DNA from: Lysinibacillus xylanilyticus
GTDB lineage: Bacteria > Bacillota > Bacilli > Bacillales_A > Planococcaceae
Direction: 5' to 3'
Length of the DNA stretch: 64,000 bases
Assembly: GCF_001183605.1 (NCBI RefSeq)
Contig: NZ_LFXJ01000005.1
Span: forward strand, 186,001-250,000
Each line of letters opens with the position of its first letter. Position 1 is the stretch's first letter. Below are positions 10,062 through 19,126 of this stretch, piece after piece. Made by a program: the position numbers and the translations under genes. Below the pieces are notes generated by a model, which was given only the letters and a program-made list of their open reading frames with translations, was not told the origin of the DNA and ran no database searches.

Positions 10062-13000
10062 ATGAAAATTATCCAATTATCTGATATTCATTTTTCAAAG
10101 CTTAAAGATAATTCACTTTTTAAAAAAAGAAATAAATTCTTGGACTCATTAGTAGCAGAATGCTTAGATCAAGAACAAGTTATTTTTACAGTCACAGGTG
10201 ATATAGCTGATAGGGGAGACAAAGAGGAATATAATGGTATAGCTTCACCTTTTTTTGAAGGTATTAGTGCTACCCTTGAGGAAAAATTACCTGATTTAAA
10301 ATTCGATTTTATATTTATTCCTGGAAATCATGATTGTGATTTTTCTAATATACAGTTACAAGAATTTAGAAACTCAATATTACCACAAGTAAAAAATAAT
10401 ATAATGTTAATTGAAAATGAAATATTTCAAAAAAATATTTTACTGCAAGATGAATTTAACTCATTTATTGATTTATATCATAGTAAATGGAGGACTCTTA
10501 AAGAAGTTTATGCCCCCAACCCTTTAGTAAAGGTCATTAACTGTTTTACTAATCAAACAGAAATATCATTTATACTTATGAATACTTCTTGGATTACAAC
10601 TATTCATGAAAAACCAGGGGAAATGTTATTTTACGAAAAGTTTTTAAATGAAGTAAAAGGCCATTTAAGTCCTATAAATATAACTCTATTACATCACCCT
10701 ACGCATTGGTTAGAACCAAATAATAAGAGGAAAATAGAGGAGATAATACAAAGTGTTTCCAATATAGTATTGTCAGGGCATGAACATGTAAAAACTGAAG
10801 TTATAAAGACTGACTGGAACAACAAAAATGTAGTTTATGTTGAAGGAGGAACATTACAAGAACATTCAGATCCAAGTTTAAGTGAGTACAATATACTCAA
10901 GTTTGATTTAGAAAAAAATCAATTTAAGGTATCTACAATGTCATGGAATTCTAGAATGTACTGCTTAAAGGATAGAGATAGGGAGATGTGGTATCCAATT
11001 TCTCGAGAATATGGAACTTTGTCAACTCGTAAATTATTGATTAATTCTGAGTTTAGGGATTTTTTAACAGAATCTGCTATTCCATTAAACCACCCTCGAA
11101 AAGAAAAAGTTAATCTTAATGATTTATTTGTATATCCTGATTTAGAAGAAATGATATACCATGAAGAAAATGAAATGCAAGAATTAATTGAAACTATAGA
11201 TATTCCTGAACTAATATCTAATGATACAGAATCTACACTTCTTATTAGTGGTGAAAAGGATAGTGGAAAAACTACTTTATCAAAAATAATCATTCAGTAT
11301 AAATTAAGCGAAGGTTATTATCCTTTATTAATAAATAGTGAGATAATAAACCCCACATTAGCACATAATATTGAAAAATTAATAGAAAAATCCATAGATG
11401 AAGTTTATTCACTAAATGATCTTGATATATATTTACAGCTAAATACTGCTGAAAGAATTTTAATTATTGAAGACTGGCATAAATGTATTTTAAACGATGA
11501 TACTAAAGTAAAGTTTTTTAAAAGATTATCTCAATTTTTTAGACAAATAATTATTTTTGCTGATTCTGAAACTCCTCTCTCACCTAAATTAGTATTAAAT
11601 GTTACAAATGAAGGTATACGAATTAGACGATTTAAAGTTCTAGAATTTGGTTATCAAAAGCAAGAGGAATTAATTGAGAAATGGGTTTTGCTAGGACAAC
11701 ATGAGATTATTGATCGTGCTAAACTGTTAAAAGAGATTGATATAAAAAAACATGGTATGGCTCCTATTTTAAGAAATGGTTTCGTGCCAAAATATCCTTT
11801 ATACATGTTAATGATATTAAGCTCAATGGAATCAAGACAACCACATAATTTGGAAAAAAGTTCGAACGGATATTACTTTGAAATTTTAATAAAAGATTCC
11901 TTGGTTAATTTAGAAGTTGAGTTTAATGAAACAGAAAAATTATATCAGTATTTAACTGATTTCGCATATTATCTTTCTATTCATCCCGATAACAAAATCA
12001 CTTTAAGTGAGTGGAGAGGATTTCATGAGAATCACTTAGAATATTATGATATGAATCCCGATCAAATTCCGTTTATTTCACTTAGAAATAAGCTTATTAA
12101 TGAAAAAGTTATTCGATTTAAGGAATCATGTTTCGAATTTTACTATCCATATGTCTTTTATTTTTTTACTGCTCAATATTTTGCCCGAAATTTGCATAAA
12201 GTTGAGATTAAAGATGCGTTAATAGATATAACAAATAATCTTCACGTTACACAAAATGCGAATATAATTATGTTTTTGACTCATCTTTCTAAAGAGGCAG
12301 TTATTAAAGAATGTGTTTTAAATGCTGCAAGAGAACTTTTAAATACTTTACCCCCAAGTAAGTTAGAAGACGAAATTCAATTTATAAACAATTTATGTAG
12401 AACAATTATAATTCCACAAGTAAATGCAGATCTGGACGCTGTGGCAAATAGGAAGAATGTAAATAAAAGTAAAGATGATTTTGAAAAAATATCTAAGCAA
12501 TCTGAAGGTGATAATCTATCGAAAGAAAGCCGTTTTTTGGAAGAAGTAGAAGACGATGAAATAAAACAAAAAGTTATTGAAGAGGTAAATACTGCAAATA
12601 AGTCCTTTAAAATGCTAGAAGTAATAGGTCAAATATTAAGAAACTATTATGGATCTATGAACAGGGAAGAAAAAATAGCATTAAGTACTGAACATTACCA
12701 ATTAGGACTTAGATTAAATCATTGGTTGATCACACAAATTGAAGAAATAGCCGACATGTTGATAGAGCATATCTCAGATTCCTTAAGTAAAAAAAGTTCA
12801 ATTACTCAAGATAAATCAACAGCATTTGCTCAACAGTTTGTATACACATTAGCGAGTATTATTACACATAATAACCTATGGAAAATTGCTATGACTGCTG
12901 GTACTGAAGACTTAGACCGAACATTTACTAGGATTGAGGAAAAAATACCAACTGTTGCAGTAAGTTTAATAAATTTAATTATTAAAATAGAATACTATAA

Positions 13001-13202
13001 GGATTTCCCGTATAGAGAGTTAGAGTTATTTGTAAACAAAAATAAAAATAATATTATTGTGATGCAAATTATTAGAGAAGTTGTAAAAAGATATATATAT
13101 TTAAATGATATTTCACTATCAGATAAACAAAAATTATGTACAATTACTGGTTTAAAAATTTCATCAAAATTCCTTGTTAAATTAGTGAAAAATAATAAAT
13201 AA
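10062..13202 (+). CDS. Metallophosphoesterase-STAND NTPase fusion, putative defence protein
   Basis: 1046 residues; ATG with ATGGAGGGCTTAAT upstream. Residues 1-270 are a calcineurin-type phosphoesterase: D8/H10 in LSDIHF, D47 in VTGDIADRG, N89-H90 in FIPGNHDCD, H in LLHHPTHW (about 210) and LSGHEHV (about 237). A P-loop follows, ISGEKDSGKTT (about 394-404), with an acidic Walker B-like ILIIEDW (about 467). This suggests a STAND/NACHT-like switch ATPase. The last 500 residues are helical and probably form the sensor. Effector-NTPase-sensor is a common anti-phage architecture. With the neighbouring Gabija-like pair it makes a defence island inside transposon cargo. Substrate of the phosphoesterase (nucleotide, nucleic acid) cannot be told. 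Confidence 0.75.
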   Translation: MKIIQLSDIHFSKLKDNSLFKKRNKFLDSLVAECLDQEQVIFTVTGDIADRGDKEEYNGIASPFFEGISATLEEKLPDLKFDFIFIPGNHDCDFSNIQLQEFRNSILPQVKNNIMLIENEIFQKNILLQDEFNSFIDLYHSKWRTLKEVYAPNPLVKVINCFTNQTEISFILMNTSWITTIHEKPGEMLFYEKFLNEVKGHLSPINITLLHHPTHWLEPNNKRKIEEIIQSVSNIVLSGHEHVKTEVIKTDWNNKNVVYVEGGTLQEHSDPSLSEYNILKFDLEKNQFKVSTMSWNSRMYCLKDRDREMWYPISREYGTLSTRKLLINSEFRDFLTESAIPLNHPRKEKVNLNDLFVYPDLEEMIYHEENEMQELIETIDIPELISNDTESTLLISGEKDSGKTTLSKIIIQYKLSEGYYPLLINSEIINPTLAHNIEKLIEKSIDEVYSLNDLDIYLQLNTAERILIIEDWHKCILNDDTKVKFFKRLSQFFRQIIIFADSETPLSPKLVLNVTNEGIRIRRFKVLEFGYQKQEELIEKWVLLGQHEIIDRAKLLKEIDIKKHGMAPILRNGFVPKYPLYMLMILSSMESRQPHNLEKSSNGYYFEILIKDSLVNLEVEFNETEKLYQYLTDFAYYLSIHPDNKITLSEWRGFHENHLEYYDMNPDQIPFISLRNKLINEKVIRFKESCFEFYYPYVFYFFTAQYFARNLHKVEIKDALIDITNNLHVTQNANIIMFLTHLSKEAVIKECVLNAARELLNTLPPSKLEDEIQFINNLCRTIIIPQVNADLDAVANRKNVNKSKDDFEKISKQSEGDNLSKESRFLEEVEDDEIKQKVIEEVNTANKSFKMLEVIGQILRNYYGSMNREEKIALSTEHYQLGLRLNHWLITQIEEIADMLIEHISDSLSKKSSITQDKSTAFAQQFVYTLASIITHNNLWKIAMTAGTEDLDRTFTRIEEKIPTVAVSLINLIIKIEYYKDFPYRELELFVNKNKNNIIVMQIIREVVKRYIYLNDISLSDKQKLCTITGLKISSKFLVKLVKNNK

Positions 13203-13499
13203 TAATTGGTTCTTGTAAGAAAAAAGAGTAAATTGCCCCTAGGTTTTTAAGCGAGAACAAAAAGATATCTTTAACCTCAAAAGAATTAGGAACCAGCAAA
13301 AATAAAAAACAACATTTTTCCATGTGACCTTTTGAGAGTGTGGCTATTAGTCTTGGCATAAGCTAAAAAACAAGAGGTGGAAAAAATGGACTCAAAGACT
13401 CTTTAACGGAGCTATTGTCTTTAGTGTTATTTTTTTATTAATTCATAATTAATTGATTATGAGCCTTTCTCTCTATTCGAGTTTGTTTATATGCTTTAT

Positions 13500-13960
13500 C
13501 TTATTGCACTTTTATACCCGTTTTCTGTTTTGGGGTATAAAACGAACAATAAGATAAAGGAAATGTCTGTGGATCCAAAGGATAGGATATAAACCCGTGA
13601 TTTGTAGCAGGGAGATCTAAATCGACACGTGCATTTGTAGGAGTAAAGGTGTTGCTTCCTGCTGGACACGATAAATTTGCACTTTGATAGTAGCAACTTC
13701 AATTAAGTTAAAATTTATAAAAACGTTAAATACTGCAGAAAAATATTAATTACTATTACGTGGAACTAAGAAGGACTCGTTTAAAGTTCCGGTTAAGTTT
13801 ATTGTATTGTCATCTAATATAGTCACACCGTTAACAACAGTACCGAAACATATAAAGCTAGAGGTAAAACCAAAGTCAGGGTACTAACCACAGATGTTGT
13901 AATCCCTGAGAGAAAGGAATTATTTGAACCGCTGCCGTTTTCATTGCCACATTCAATTTC
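13500..13960 (-). pseudogene. Decayed gene remnant, unknown surface-type protein
   Basis: No intact frame exists from 13203 to 14394. On the minus strand, stretches such as GVTILDDNTINLTGTLNES (about 13760-13830) and CPAGSNTFTPTNARVDLDLP (about 13600-13670) read as protein-like beta-rich sequence in different frames with stops between them. I take this as a degraded gene, perhaps a secreted or spore-surface protein, without firm family. Confidence 0.3.
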
Positions 13961-14050
13961 TAAGTTTATTTAGTTTATATCTTTTGCCACAAAAGGTCCA
14001 AAAATTTTGCATTTCAATCAATGAGTGCAAAGTTCAATGATGCAAACGGA

Positions 14051-14090
14051 AGTACCGAATACATCGTCTATTTAGATGTGTTTCGGTACT
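14051..14090. terminator. Hairpin, possible terminator in decayed region
   Basis: AGTACCGAA pairs with TTCGGTACT, with partly complementary bases in between (ATACATC/GATGTGT). Only a mixed T/A tail follows, so termination is uncertain. Confidence 0.4.
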
Positions 14091-14394
14091 TATTTATTTG
14101 CTCAAAACAATGTAGGTAATTGTTATGCAGTTATTAGATTAGCTATTAGAGAAGTGGTTAAGCGTACCGGAAATAGATAAGAATTTTTGGACAACATGGC
14201 ATAAAAGAAAGGATTCTAGACAATTCTATGTTTATAGTTTATTCACTGTAATAATAAACAATATTGAAATGGGGGTGCATTGTAATTGGAAAGAAGTTGT
14301 TTATATTCGATTGAACCAATCGGAGTTGGAACAATTAAAGTAGAATCCCATTAAATAAGAGCATGTTTTGATCAATCTTTTTTCAAAATTTATT

Positions 14395-14633
14395 TATTTA
14401 ATTTTCTACATAATGAACTTACTAGTTGTCTATTGCGATCGTTAATCATACATATGCCAAAAGTAAAAAAATTAATCAAAACAATGCCAAAAGTTATAGG
14501 TAAATTCAATTGAAAATAATAAAACAATTTTAAATACATAGGGTATTAAAACCAAGTAGTATTGAATGGGTTGCTATTACTGTGTTGGCAAATATATTGT
14601 TAAAAAATTGGCGAAGATATACTTAAAATCACA
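14395..14633 (+). mobile_element. Terminal end of the Tn7-like element
   Basis: Second copy of the end sequence seen at 6569-6755. It has two CATATGCCAAAAGT-type blocks (candidate TnsB sites) and finishes in ACTTAAAATCACA. From base 14634 the sequence switches to comGA coding sequence in frame (IRLLLQNHAFPLTSL and onward), so I place the transposon boundary at 14633. Tn7-family elements end in ACA and make a 5-bp target duplication; the partner copy lies outside the window and cannot be checked. Confidence 0.7.
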
Positions 14634-15327
14634 TATCCGGCTTCTTCTACAAAATCATGCATTCCCACTTACTTCCTTATCTTATTCCAAATATGTAGCA
14701 GACATGTTAATGGAACTAGTGAAGCATCGACAGGGACTCCTCTGTTTCACAGGTGCAACCGGTTCTGGAAAATCAACATCTTTATATTCTCTTATCCATT
14801 ACTGTTCGACAGAGCTAAATCGACATGTCATTTCCTTAGAAGACCCTGTGGAAAATAATCAGGCAAACCTTTTACAGATTCAAGTAAACGAACGAGCTGG
14901 CGTTACATACGCTACAGGCTTAAAGGCTATTTTACGCCACTCACCTGACGTTATTATGATTGGTGAAATACGTGATAAAGAGACTGCAAAAATCGCAATC
15001 GAAGCTTCGTTAACAGGTCATTTAGTGGTCTCGACTATTCATGCTAAGGATTCGGTAAACTGTCTATATCGTTTTATTGACTTAGGTGTTTCAATAGAAG
15101 AACTTCGTCAAACTGTGGTGGGCATAGTTGCTCAAACACTTTTCCAATCACCAACAGTCCAGGAAGAACGCCGTGCATTGTTTGAAATATTAAGCGATGT
15201 ACATCTTCAAATGGCCATCAATGCAATTATGCAAAAAACTAACTTTGAGCTACCACATAATTTAACGCTTGCAGGTCAAAAAGAATTGATAGAGAGTCAG
15301 ATCTATGCGAATACAAAAGTTTATTGA
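14634..15327 (+). pseudogene. comGA: comGA, 5' part removed by transposon insertion
   Basis: Encodes the C-terminal 230 residues of the ComGA traffic ATPase (complete proteins have about 340-356). Walker A FTGATGSGKST, Asp/Walker B box SPDVIMIGEIRD and His box TGHLVVSTIHAKD are intact, but the N-terminal domain is gone. A frame starting at 14566 enters from transposon sequence and would give a 253-residue chimera; no RBS supports it. ComGA powers assembly of the competence pseudopilus, so loss should abolish transformation, and read-through to comGB-comGG must now come from the transposon end or not at all. The missing half should lie on the far side of the element. Confidence 0.85.
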
Positions 15328-16378
15328 AAGAATTCGATTAGATTACAAAAAGGCAACAATATGGCGAGTAAAGGAACAAGCTCATTTTTTTAGTCGATTA
15401 AGCGTGTTAATGCAGGAAGGTTATTTATTCTCACAAGCTATTTCTATTCTATTACCCCATCATATTGAAGCGCATGAAGAGATACAAAAGCTAGTCAATG
15501 AAAAGCTGAGGCAGGGTGTTGGTGTTTCAGGAGTTTTTGAAGCATTGCAAATACCAAAGCAGCATTTAGTAGCTATTACAGTTGCCGAAAACAATGGGCA
15601 TATGATCGAGACGTTTAAAGGTGTGGCAAAGCAAATGGCCTTAAGTGAATCGACGAAGAAAAAATTAATGAAGCTACTCTTATATCCAGTAGTACTCATT
15701 TTATTTTTGATGCTGTTGTTTTTAGTGTTTCGCACCATATTTTTTCCTAATATAGAAAAAATGGTGACAAGTCGAACTACTGGCACAGAGGAGACAAGCA
15801 TTGCTTTGTCAAAAGTATTATTGCATTTTCCAGATGCTTTAATTGTCGTAAGCATAGCAGTAATTTGTAGTATTTTGATTTTTCACCTTTATCTCAAACG
15901 ACGTCCGATTACTTACCGGCTAAATATTATCCTAAAAACGCCATTGATTCGGATTTATATACGAATGTCTTTGACGAGACAATTTGCCGCTTATTTAGGA
16001 AGTCTACTCCAAAGTGGATTTTCTTTACAGGCGAGTTTACAAATTTTAGAGGAACAGCGACTCCAACCTTTCCTACAATATCTGGCAAGATGTATAAAGG
16101 AGCGTGTTGTTTTTGGTGATACGCTGACACAAGCTGTTCATTTGATGACAGTTTGGCAGAAGGATTTCTCGGCATTTGTTGAACATGGAGAGCAAAGTGG
16201 CTATTTAGGAAAAGAGCTGGTACTATACAGCGAATTATTGACTGAAAAGCAAGAGCAACTATTGTATAAAATCCTTGCTTTTGTGCAACCAACCTTTTTT
16301 ATCATTATTGCAATGTGCATAGTTGCCGCATATGTAAGTTTATTATTGCCGATATATCACATGATTGAACTAGTATAG
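15305..16378 (+). CDS. comGB: ComGB, inner-membrane platform protein of the competence pseudopilus
   Basis: 357 residues, overlapping the comGA 3' end by 23 bases. Two GspF/T2SF domains are visible (about 20-140 and 215-340), with membrane helices near residues 120-142, 175-197 and 325-350. It anchors pseudopilus assembly for DNA uptake. Intact here, but its operon promoter and comGA N-terminus have been separated from it by the Tn7-like insertion. Confidence 0.92.
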   Translation: MRIQKFIERIRLDYKKATIWRVKEQAHFFSRLSVLMQEGYLFSQAISILLPHHIEAHEEIQKLVNEKLRQGVGVSGVFEALQIPKQHLVAITVAENNGHMIETFKGVAKQMALSESTKKKLMKLLLYPVVLILFLMLLFLVFRTIFFPNIEKMVTSRTTGTEETSIALSKVLLHFPDALIVVSIAVICSILIFHLYLKRRPITYRLNIILKTPLIRIYIRMSLTRQFAAYLGSLLQSGFSLQASLQILEEQRLQPFLQYLARCIKERVVFGDTLTQAVHLMTVWQKDFSAFVEHGEQSGYLGKELVLYSELLTEKQEQLLYKILAFVQPTFFIIIAMCIVAAYVSLLLPIYHMIELV

Positions 16379-16388
16379 GAGGATAATA

Positions 16389-16727
16389 ATGAAAAGGATA
16401 AAGCAGCAACATGGTTTTACATTAATAGAAATGCTTATTGTTCTGCTAATTATTTCTATATTAATTCTAATAACAATCCCAAATGTTACGAAACATTTTG
16501 CCACTGTCGATGAGAAGGGGTGTAAAGCGTATATTTCCATGGTGCAGGGGCAGGTTGAGGCATATCGAGTAGATTTTATGGAGTATCCAACAATTGAAGA
16601 TTTGGTAGCAAAAGGCTATTTGAAAAAGAATGAAACGACCTGTCCTAATAAAGAAGAGATTATGATCACTAATGACGGCGAGGTACGATTGGCGAAGACC
16701 TCTTCTGATACTAGTTCTGGTAGCTGA
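16389..16727 (+). CDS. comGC: ComGC, major competence pseudopilin
   Basis: 112 residues, AGGAGG upstream. The prepilin peptidase site HGFTLIEMLIVL near the N-terminus is cut after G by ComC; the following 20 residues are the hydrophobic spine. A short globular domain with two cysteines follows, consistent with the ComGC disulfide. Stop overlaps the comGD start by one base. Confidence 0.93.
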   Translation: MKRIKQQHGFTLIEMLIVLLIISILILITIPNVTKHFATVDEKGCKAYISMVQGQVEAYRVDFMEYPTIEDLVAKGYLKKNETTCPNKEEIMITNDGEVRLAKTSSDTSSGS

Positions 16728-17167
16728 TGGATGTTGTAAAAAGTGAGCAGGGTTATACGTTTGTCGAAATGCTCTTTGTATTGTTTATCGTTATATGTTT
16801 GTCAACGATTGTTGTAAAGTATTCGTTAAAAGCAGCGGAAACTAGGGAACTTGAGCAGTTTTTTACACAAATCCAATTAGATATTCAATATATACAAACT
16901 TATAGTATGCAACAAGGGGAATATATCTCGATGAAATTTGAGAGCTCATCAAAGAGATACATCATTAAAAAGGATATTTTTACAGAATTATTTGAACGAC
17001 CTTTTCCGAAAGGGGTTGAGCTCATACCTACTTCAAGTTCAATTTACACGATTATATACAATTTCAATGGAAACGTCATGACACCAGGGACTGTTTATTT
17101 TAAGACGCCTCAAGGCACTAAAAAGATTGTGATTACGTTAGGACGTGGGAGGTCGAGAGTTGAATGA
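16727..17167 (+). CDS. comGD: ComGD, minor pseudopilin
   Basis: 146 residues with the type IV prepilin motif QGYTFVEMLFVLF near residue 8 and a beta-rich C-terminal part. ATG overlaps the comGC stop (ATGA), implying translational coupling. Minor pseudopilins prime or cap the competence pilus. Confidence 0.88.
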   Translation: MDVVKSEQGYTFVEMLFVLFIVICLSTIVVKYSLKAAETRELEQFFTQIQLDIQYIQTYSMQQGEYISMKFESSSKRYIIKKDIFTELFERPFPKGVELIPTSSSIYTIIYNFNGNVMTPGTVYFKTPQGTKKIVITLGRGRSRVE

Positions 17168-17477
17168 ATCAGGTTATTCATTTGTAGAAACAATTTTATC
17201 AGTAGTCATTGTTATGTTATTATGCACGACATTAATACCGCTCAGCTACACGATGAAATCGACTCTTTATAACAAGAAGTTAGAAGTCATCGCAGCTGAA
17301 ACTGCCTACGAAGGCTTAAAGCGTTTTCGCTATTTACAGCAAACGGAAGGCACTAAAACCATTGAAAATGTAGATTATCAATGGTCTATGAATGGACATG
17401 GGATATGTGTAAGTTTTCTAAATACGCGAGAATTACGCAAAAAATGTATACAACTGACAGGTGTAGTCGATGAATGA
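17160..17477 (+). CDS. comGE: ComGE, minor pseudopilin
   Basis: About 105 residues. I choose the TTG at 17160 because GGGAGG lies eight bases before it and translation begins NESGYSFVETILSVV, giving a normal short prepilin leader. A GTG at 17145 would leave no room for that RBS. The start lies inside the comGD 3' end. Confidence 0.82.
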   Translation: MNESGYSFVETILSVVIVMLLCTTLIPLSYTMKSTLYNKKLEVIAAETAYEGLKRFRYLQQTEGTKTIENVDYQWSMNGHGICVSFLNTRELRKKCIQLTGVVDE

Positions 17478-17895
17478 GCAAGGTTATACTTTATTAGAAG
17501 CATTGTTTCAATTAGTTGTTTTTGTGCTTATTGCGCATCTTGTTGTGTTCATAATGCTTTGGTTTGCAGAAATGAAAACAACGGTACTATCTGATGAACA
17601 ATCAAAGTGGGAGCTTTTTGTTTATGATTTGAATATGTATTTAAAGGATATTTCATCATTAACGATTCGACAAGATCAAAAGAGAATAACATTCCAGGAA
17701 GCAGATACCATTCATAATATCGATTGTTATAGCAATTTAATTCGTGATCAAGTAAACGGTGGTCATGTACCAATGCTAATTGGTATTAATAAATGTCAGT
17801 TCCAATATGAAAAAGATATGCTAACAATAGCTGTTGAACTTCCAAGTGGTATCAAAAAGGAGCGAACTTTCTATGTTCCAGTTATTGAAAAATGA
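17470..17895 (+). CDS. comGF: ComGF, minor pseudopilin
   Basis: 141 residues; prepilin-like start NEQGYTLLEALFQLV, hydrophobic helix, then a soluble domain. ATG overlaps the comGE stop. Position in the operon and length agree with ComGF. Confidence 0.87.
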   Translation: MNEQGYTLLEALFQLVVFVLIAHLVVFIMLWFAEMKTTVLSDEQSKWELFVYDLNMYLKDISSLTIRQDQKRITFQEADTIHNIDCYSNLIRDQVNGGHVPMLIGINKCQFQYEKDMLTIAVELPSGIKKERTFYVPVIEK

Positions 17896-18073
17896 CAGAG
17901 GGGCTATTTTTTTAATCGCAATTGCATTATTATTTTTTGTAACTACTTTTGTTCTTACGTATTGTACGTCTTATGAGATTCAGTTTCGAACATATGATGA
18001 CCTAGAAAAGCTGAATATTCGAGCTACGATAAATTTATTAGGACAAATTTTGTCAGACAGTGTAGAATCGTAG
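17873..18073 (+). CDS. comGG: ComGG-like last gene of comG operon
   Basis: 66 residues, ATG at 17873 with AAGGAG 11 bases upstream. One membrane helix (about residues 10-32) after a short basic start, no classical GFTLIE motif, as is usual for ComGG. Shorter than typical ComGG (about 120), so it may be reduced; assignment rests mainly on operon position. Confidence 0.7.
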   Translation: MFQLLKNDRGAIFLIAIALLFFVTTFVLTYCTSYEIQFRTYDDLEKLNIRATINLLGQILSDSVES

Positions 18074-18092
18074 TTATAAGAAGGTGATTCGA

Positions 18093-18617
18093 ATGCGAAA
18101 AATATATTTAGTTGGTTTTATGGGCTCCGGCAAAAGTGCGTTAGGAAGACGATTGAGCTATTTATTAAAGATGCCATATTATGATATGGATCATGAGATT
18201 GTTCGGCAGCAGGGAATGACAATTCCACAGATATTTGAAAAATACGGGGAAGCACGTTTTCGAGAAATAGAAACAGAATTTTTGAAAAAATTCAGAGACG
18301 AAGCTTGTATTATTTCAACAGGTGGTGGAGTTGCAATCAATGCTGAAAATCGAAAAATAATGAGACGCAGTGGGCTCGTGTTTTTTTTAGATGCGTCATT
18401 CGAAGATATATACAAACGAATACAGCATGATCCGAACAGACCAATTGTACAGAGTTCAACGAAAGAGGAGTTAGAGAAGCTGTATCATTACAGAAGAAGA
18501 TTCTATCGTGAGACTGGACATATACAAGTGTTAACAGAGGGCAGAACACTCCGCCAAATTCTTGAGTATTTAGTATTCCAAGTTAAAAGGTTGAAAGGCG
18601 AACATTTATTAAAATAA
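18093..18617 (+). CDS. aroK: Shikimate kinase
   Basis: 174 residues; ATG at 18093 follows GAAGGTGATTCGA. Phosphorylates shikimate at the 3-position in the chorismate pathway. P-loop GFMGSGKSALG at residues 8-18, the shikimate-binding DMDHEI (about 32), FREIETE (about 57) and GGG (about 79-81) signatures are present, and the lid segment DPNRPI with Arg is near 116. Size is normal. comG-aroK-gcv adjacency is a Bacillaceae arrangement. Confidence 0.93.
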   Translation: MRKIYLVGFMGSGKSALGRRLSYLLKMPYYDMDHEIVRQQGMTIPQIFEKYGEARFREIETEFLKKFRDEACIISTGGGVAINAENRKIMRRSGLVFFLDASFEDIYKRIQHDPNRPIVQSSTKEELEKLYHYRRRFYRETGHIQVLTEGRTLRQILEYLVFQVKRLKGEHLLK

Positions 18618-18640
18618 TGCAGAATAATGTTCGTGTTTTA
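18599..18640 (+). terminator. Terminator of aroK
   Basis: CGAACATTTATT (18599-18610) pairs with AATAATGTTCG (18623-18633) and is followed by TGTTTTAAT. It overlaps the last codons of aroK. Confidence 0.7.
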
Positions 18641-18754
18641 ATATAAAATAAAAAATGATTGCCTTTTCAATGCATTTAATGTTAGGATATAGACAAATAA
18701 GTAACTAAATGTTCATTGAATACTAAATAGTACCAAGATGAATCTTGGGCGGAT

Positions 18755-18947
18755 GATTGTGCGGGGAGAGCACGTGTAGACGTCACCGAAGGAGCAAATA
18801 ACAAAATGTTATGAATCTCTCAGGTAAAAGGACTCGTACAAGACGCAACTCTGGAGAGAGCTGTAGTACTACAGCCACCAAAGGGGAAAGCCGGCTGATT
18901 GGCATTGTGGTAATGCGAGCCAGTCTGGTGTAACTTTCAGGTTTAAG
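18755..18947 (+). promoter_or_regulatory. Tandem glycine riboswitch
   Basis: Two consecutive aptamers. The first contains GCGGGGAGAGCACG, ACCGAAGGAGCAAA and CTCTCAGGTAAAAGGAC. The second contains CTCTGGAGAGAGCT, CCACCAAAGGGGAAAGCC and CTTTCAGGTTTAAGGACAG. These are the conserved P1-P3 blocks of the gcvT motif. Binding of glycine to the pair is known to switch on gcvT operons in Bacillus, here presumably by preventing the terminator at 18948. Confidence 0.95.
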
Positions 18948-18987
18948 GACAGAGAATCCCGAAAAGGGGTTCGTCTGTCTTTTTTTA
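18948..18987 (+). terminator. Riboswitch-controlled terminator
   Basis: GACAGA-GAATCCC pairs with GGGGTTC-GTCTGTC across a GAAAA loop and is followed by seven or more T. Its left arm shares bases with P1 of the second aptamer, which gives the expected on-switch. Confidence 0.9.
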
Positions 18988-19126
18988 TGTCTAAATGTTT
19001 TGCCTAATGTTGTTAGTTCCTATTCCTTATTTGAATGAACAAACAGGGGAAGCATGATTGTACTAATAAAAAGCAGACGAACTACTACCAGTAAAAAATG
19101 TAACTACCAATAAGGGGGCAAAAATA

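Noticed and set aside
14566..15327. Complete comGA-like gene starting at 14566
   Set aside because: The first 22 codons are transposon-end sequence; real comGA is longer at the N-terminus, so it is a truncated gene.
18084..18092. GTG 18084 as shikimate kinase start
   Set aside because: It lies inside the Shine-Dalgarno region; ATG 18093 has normal spacing and begins the conserved MRKIYLVGFMG.
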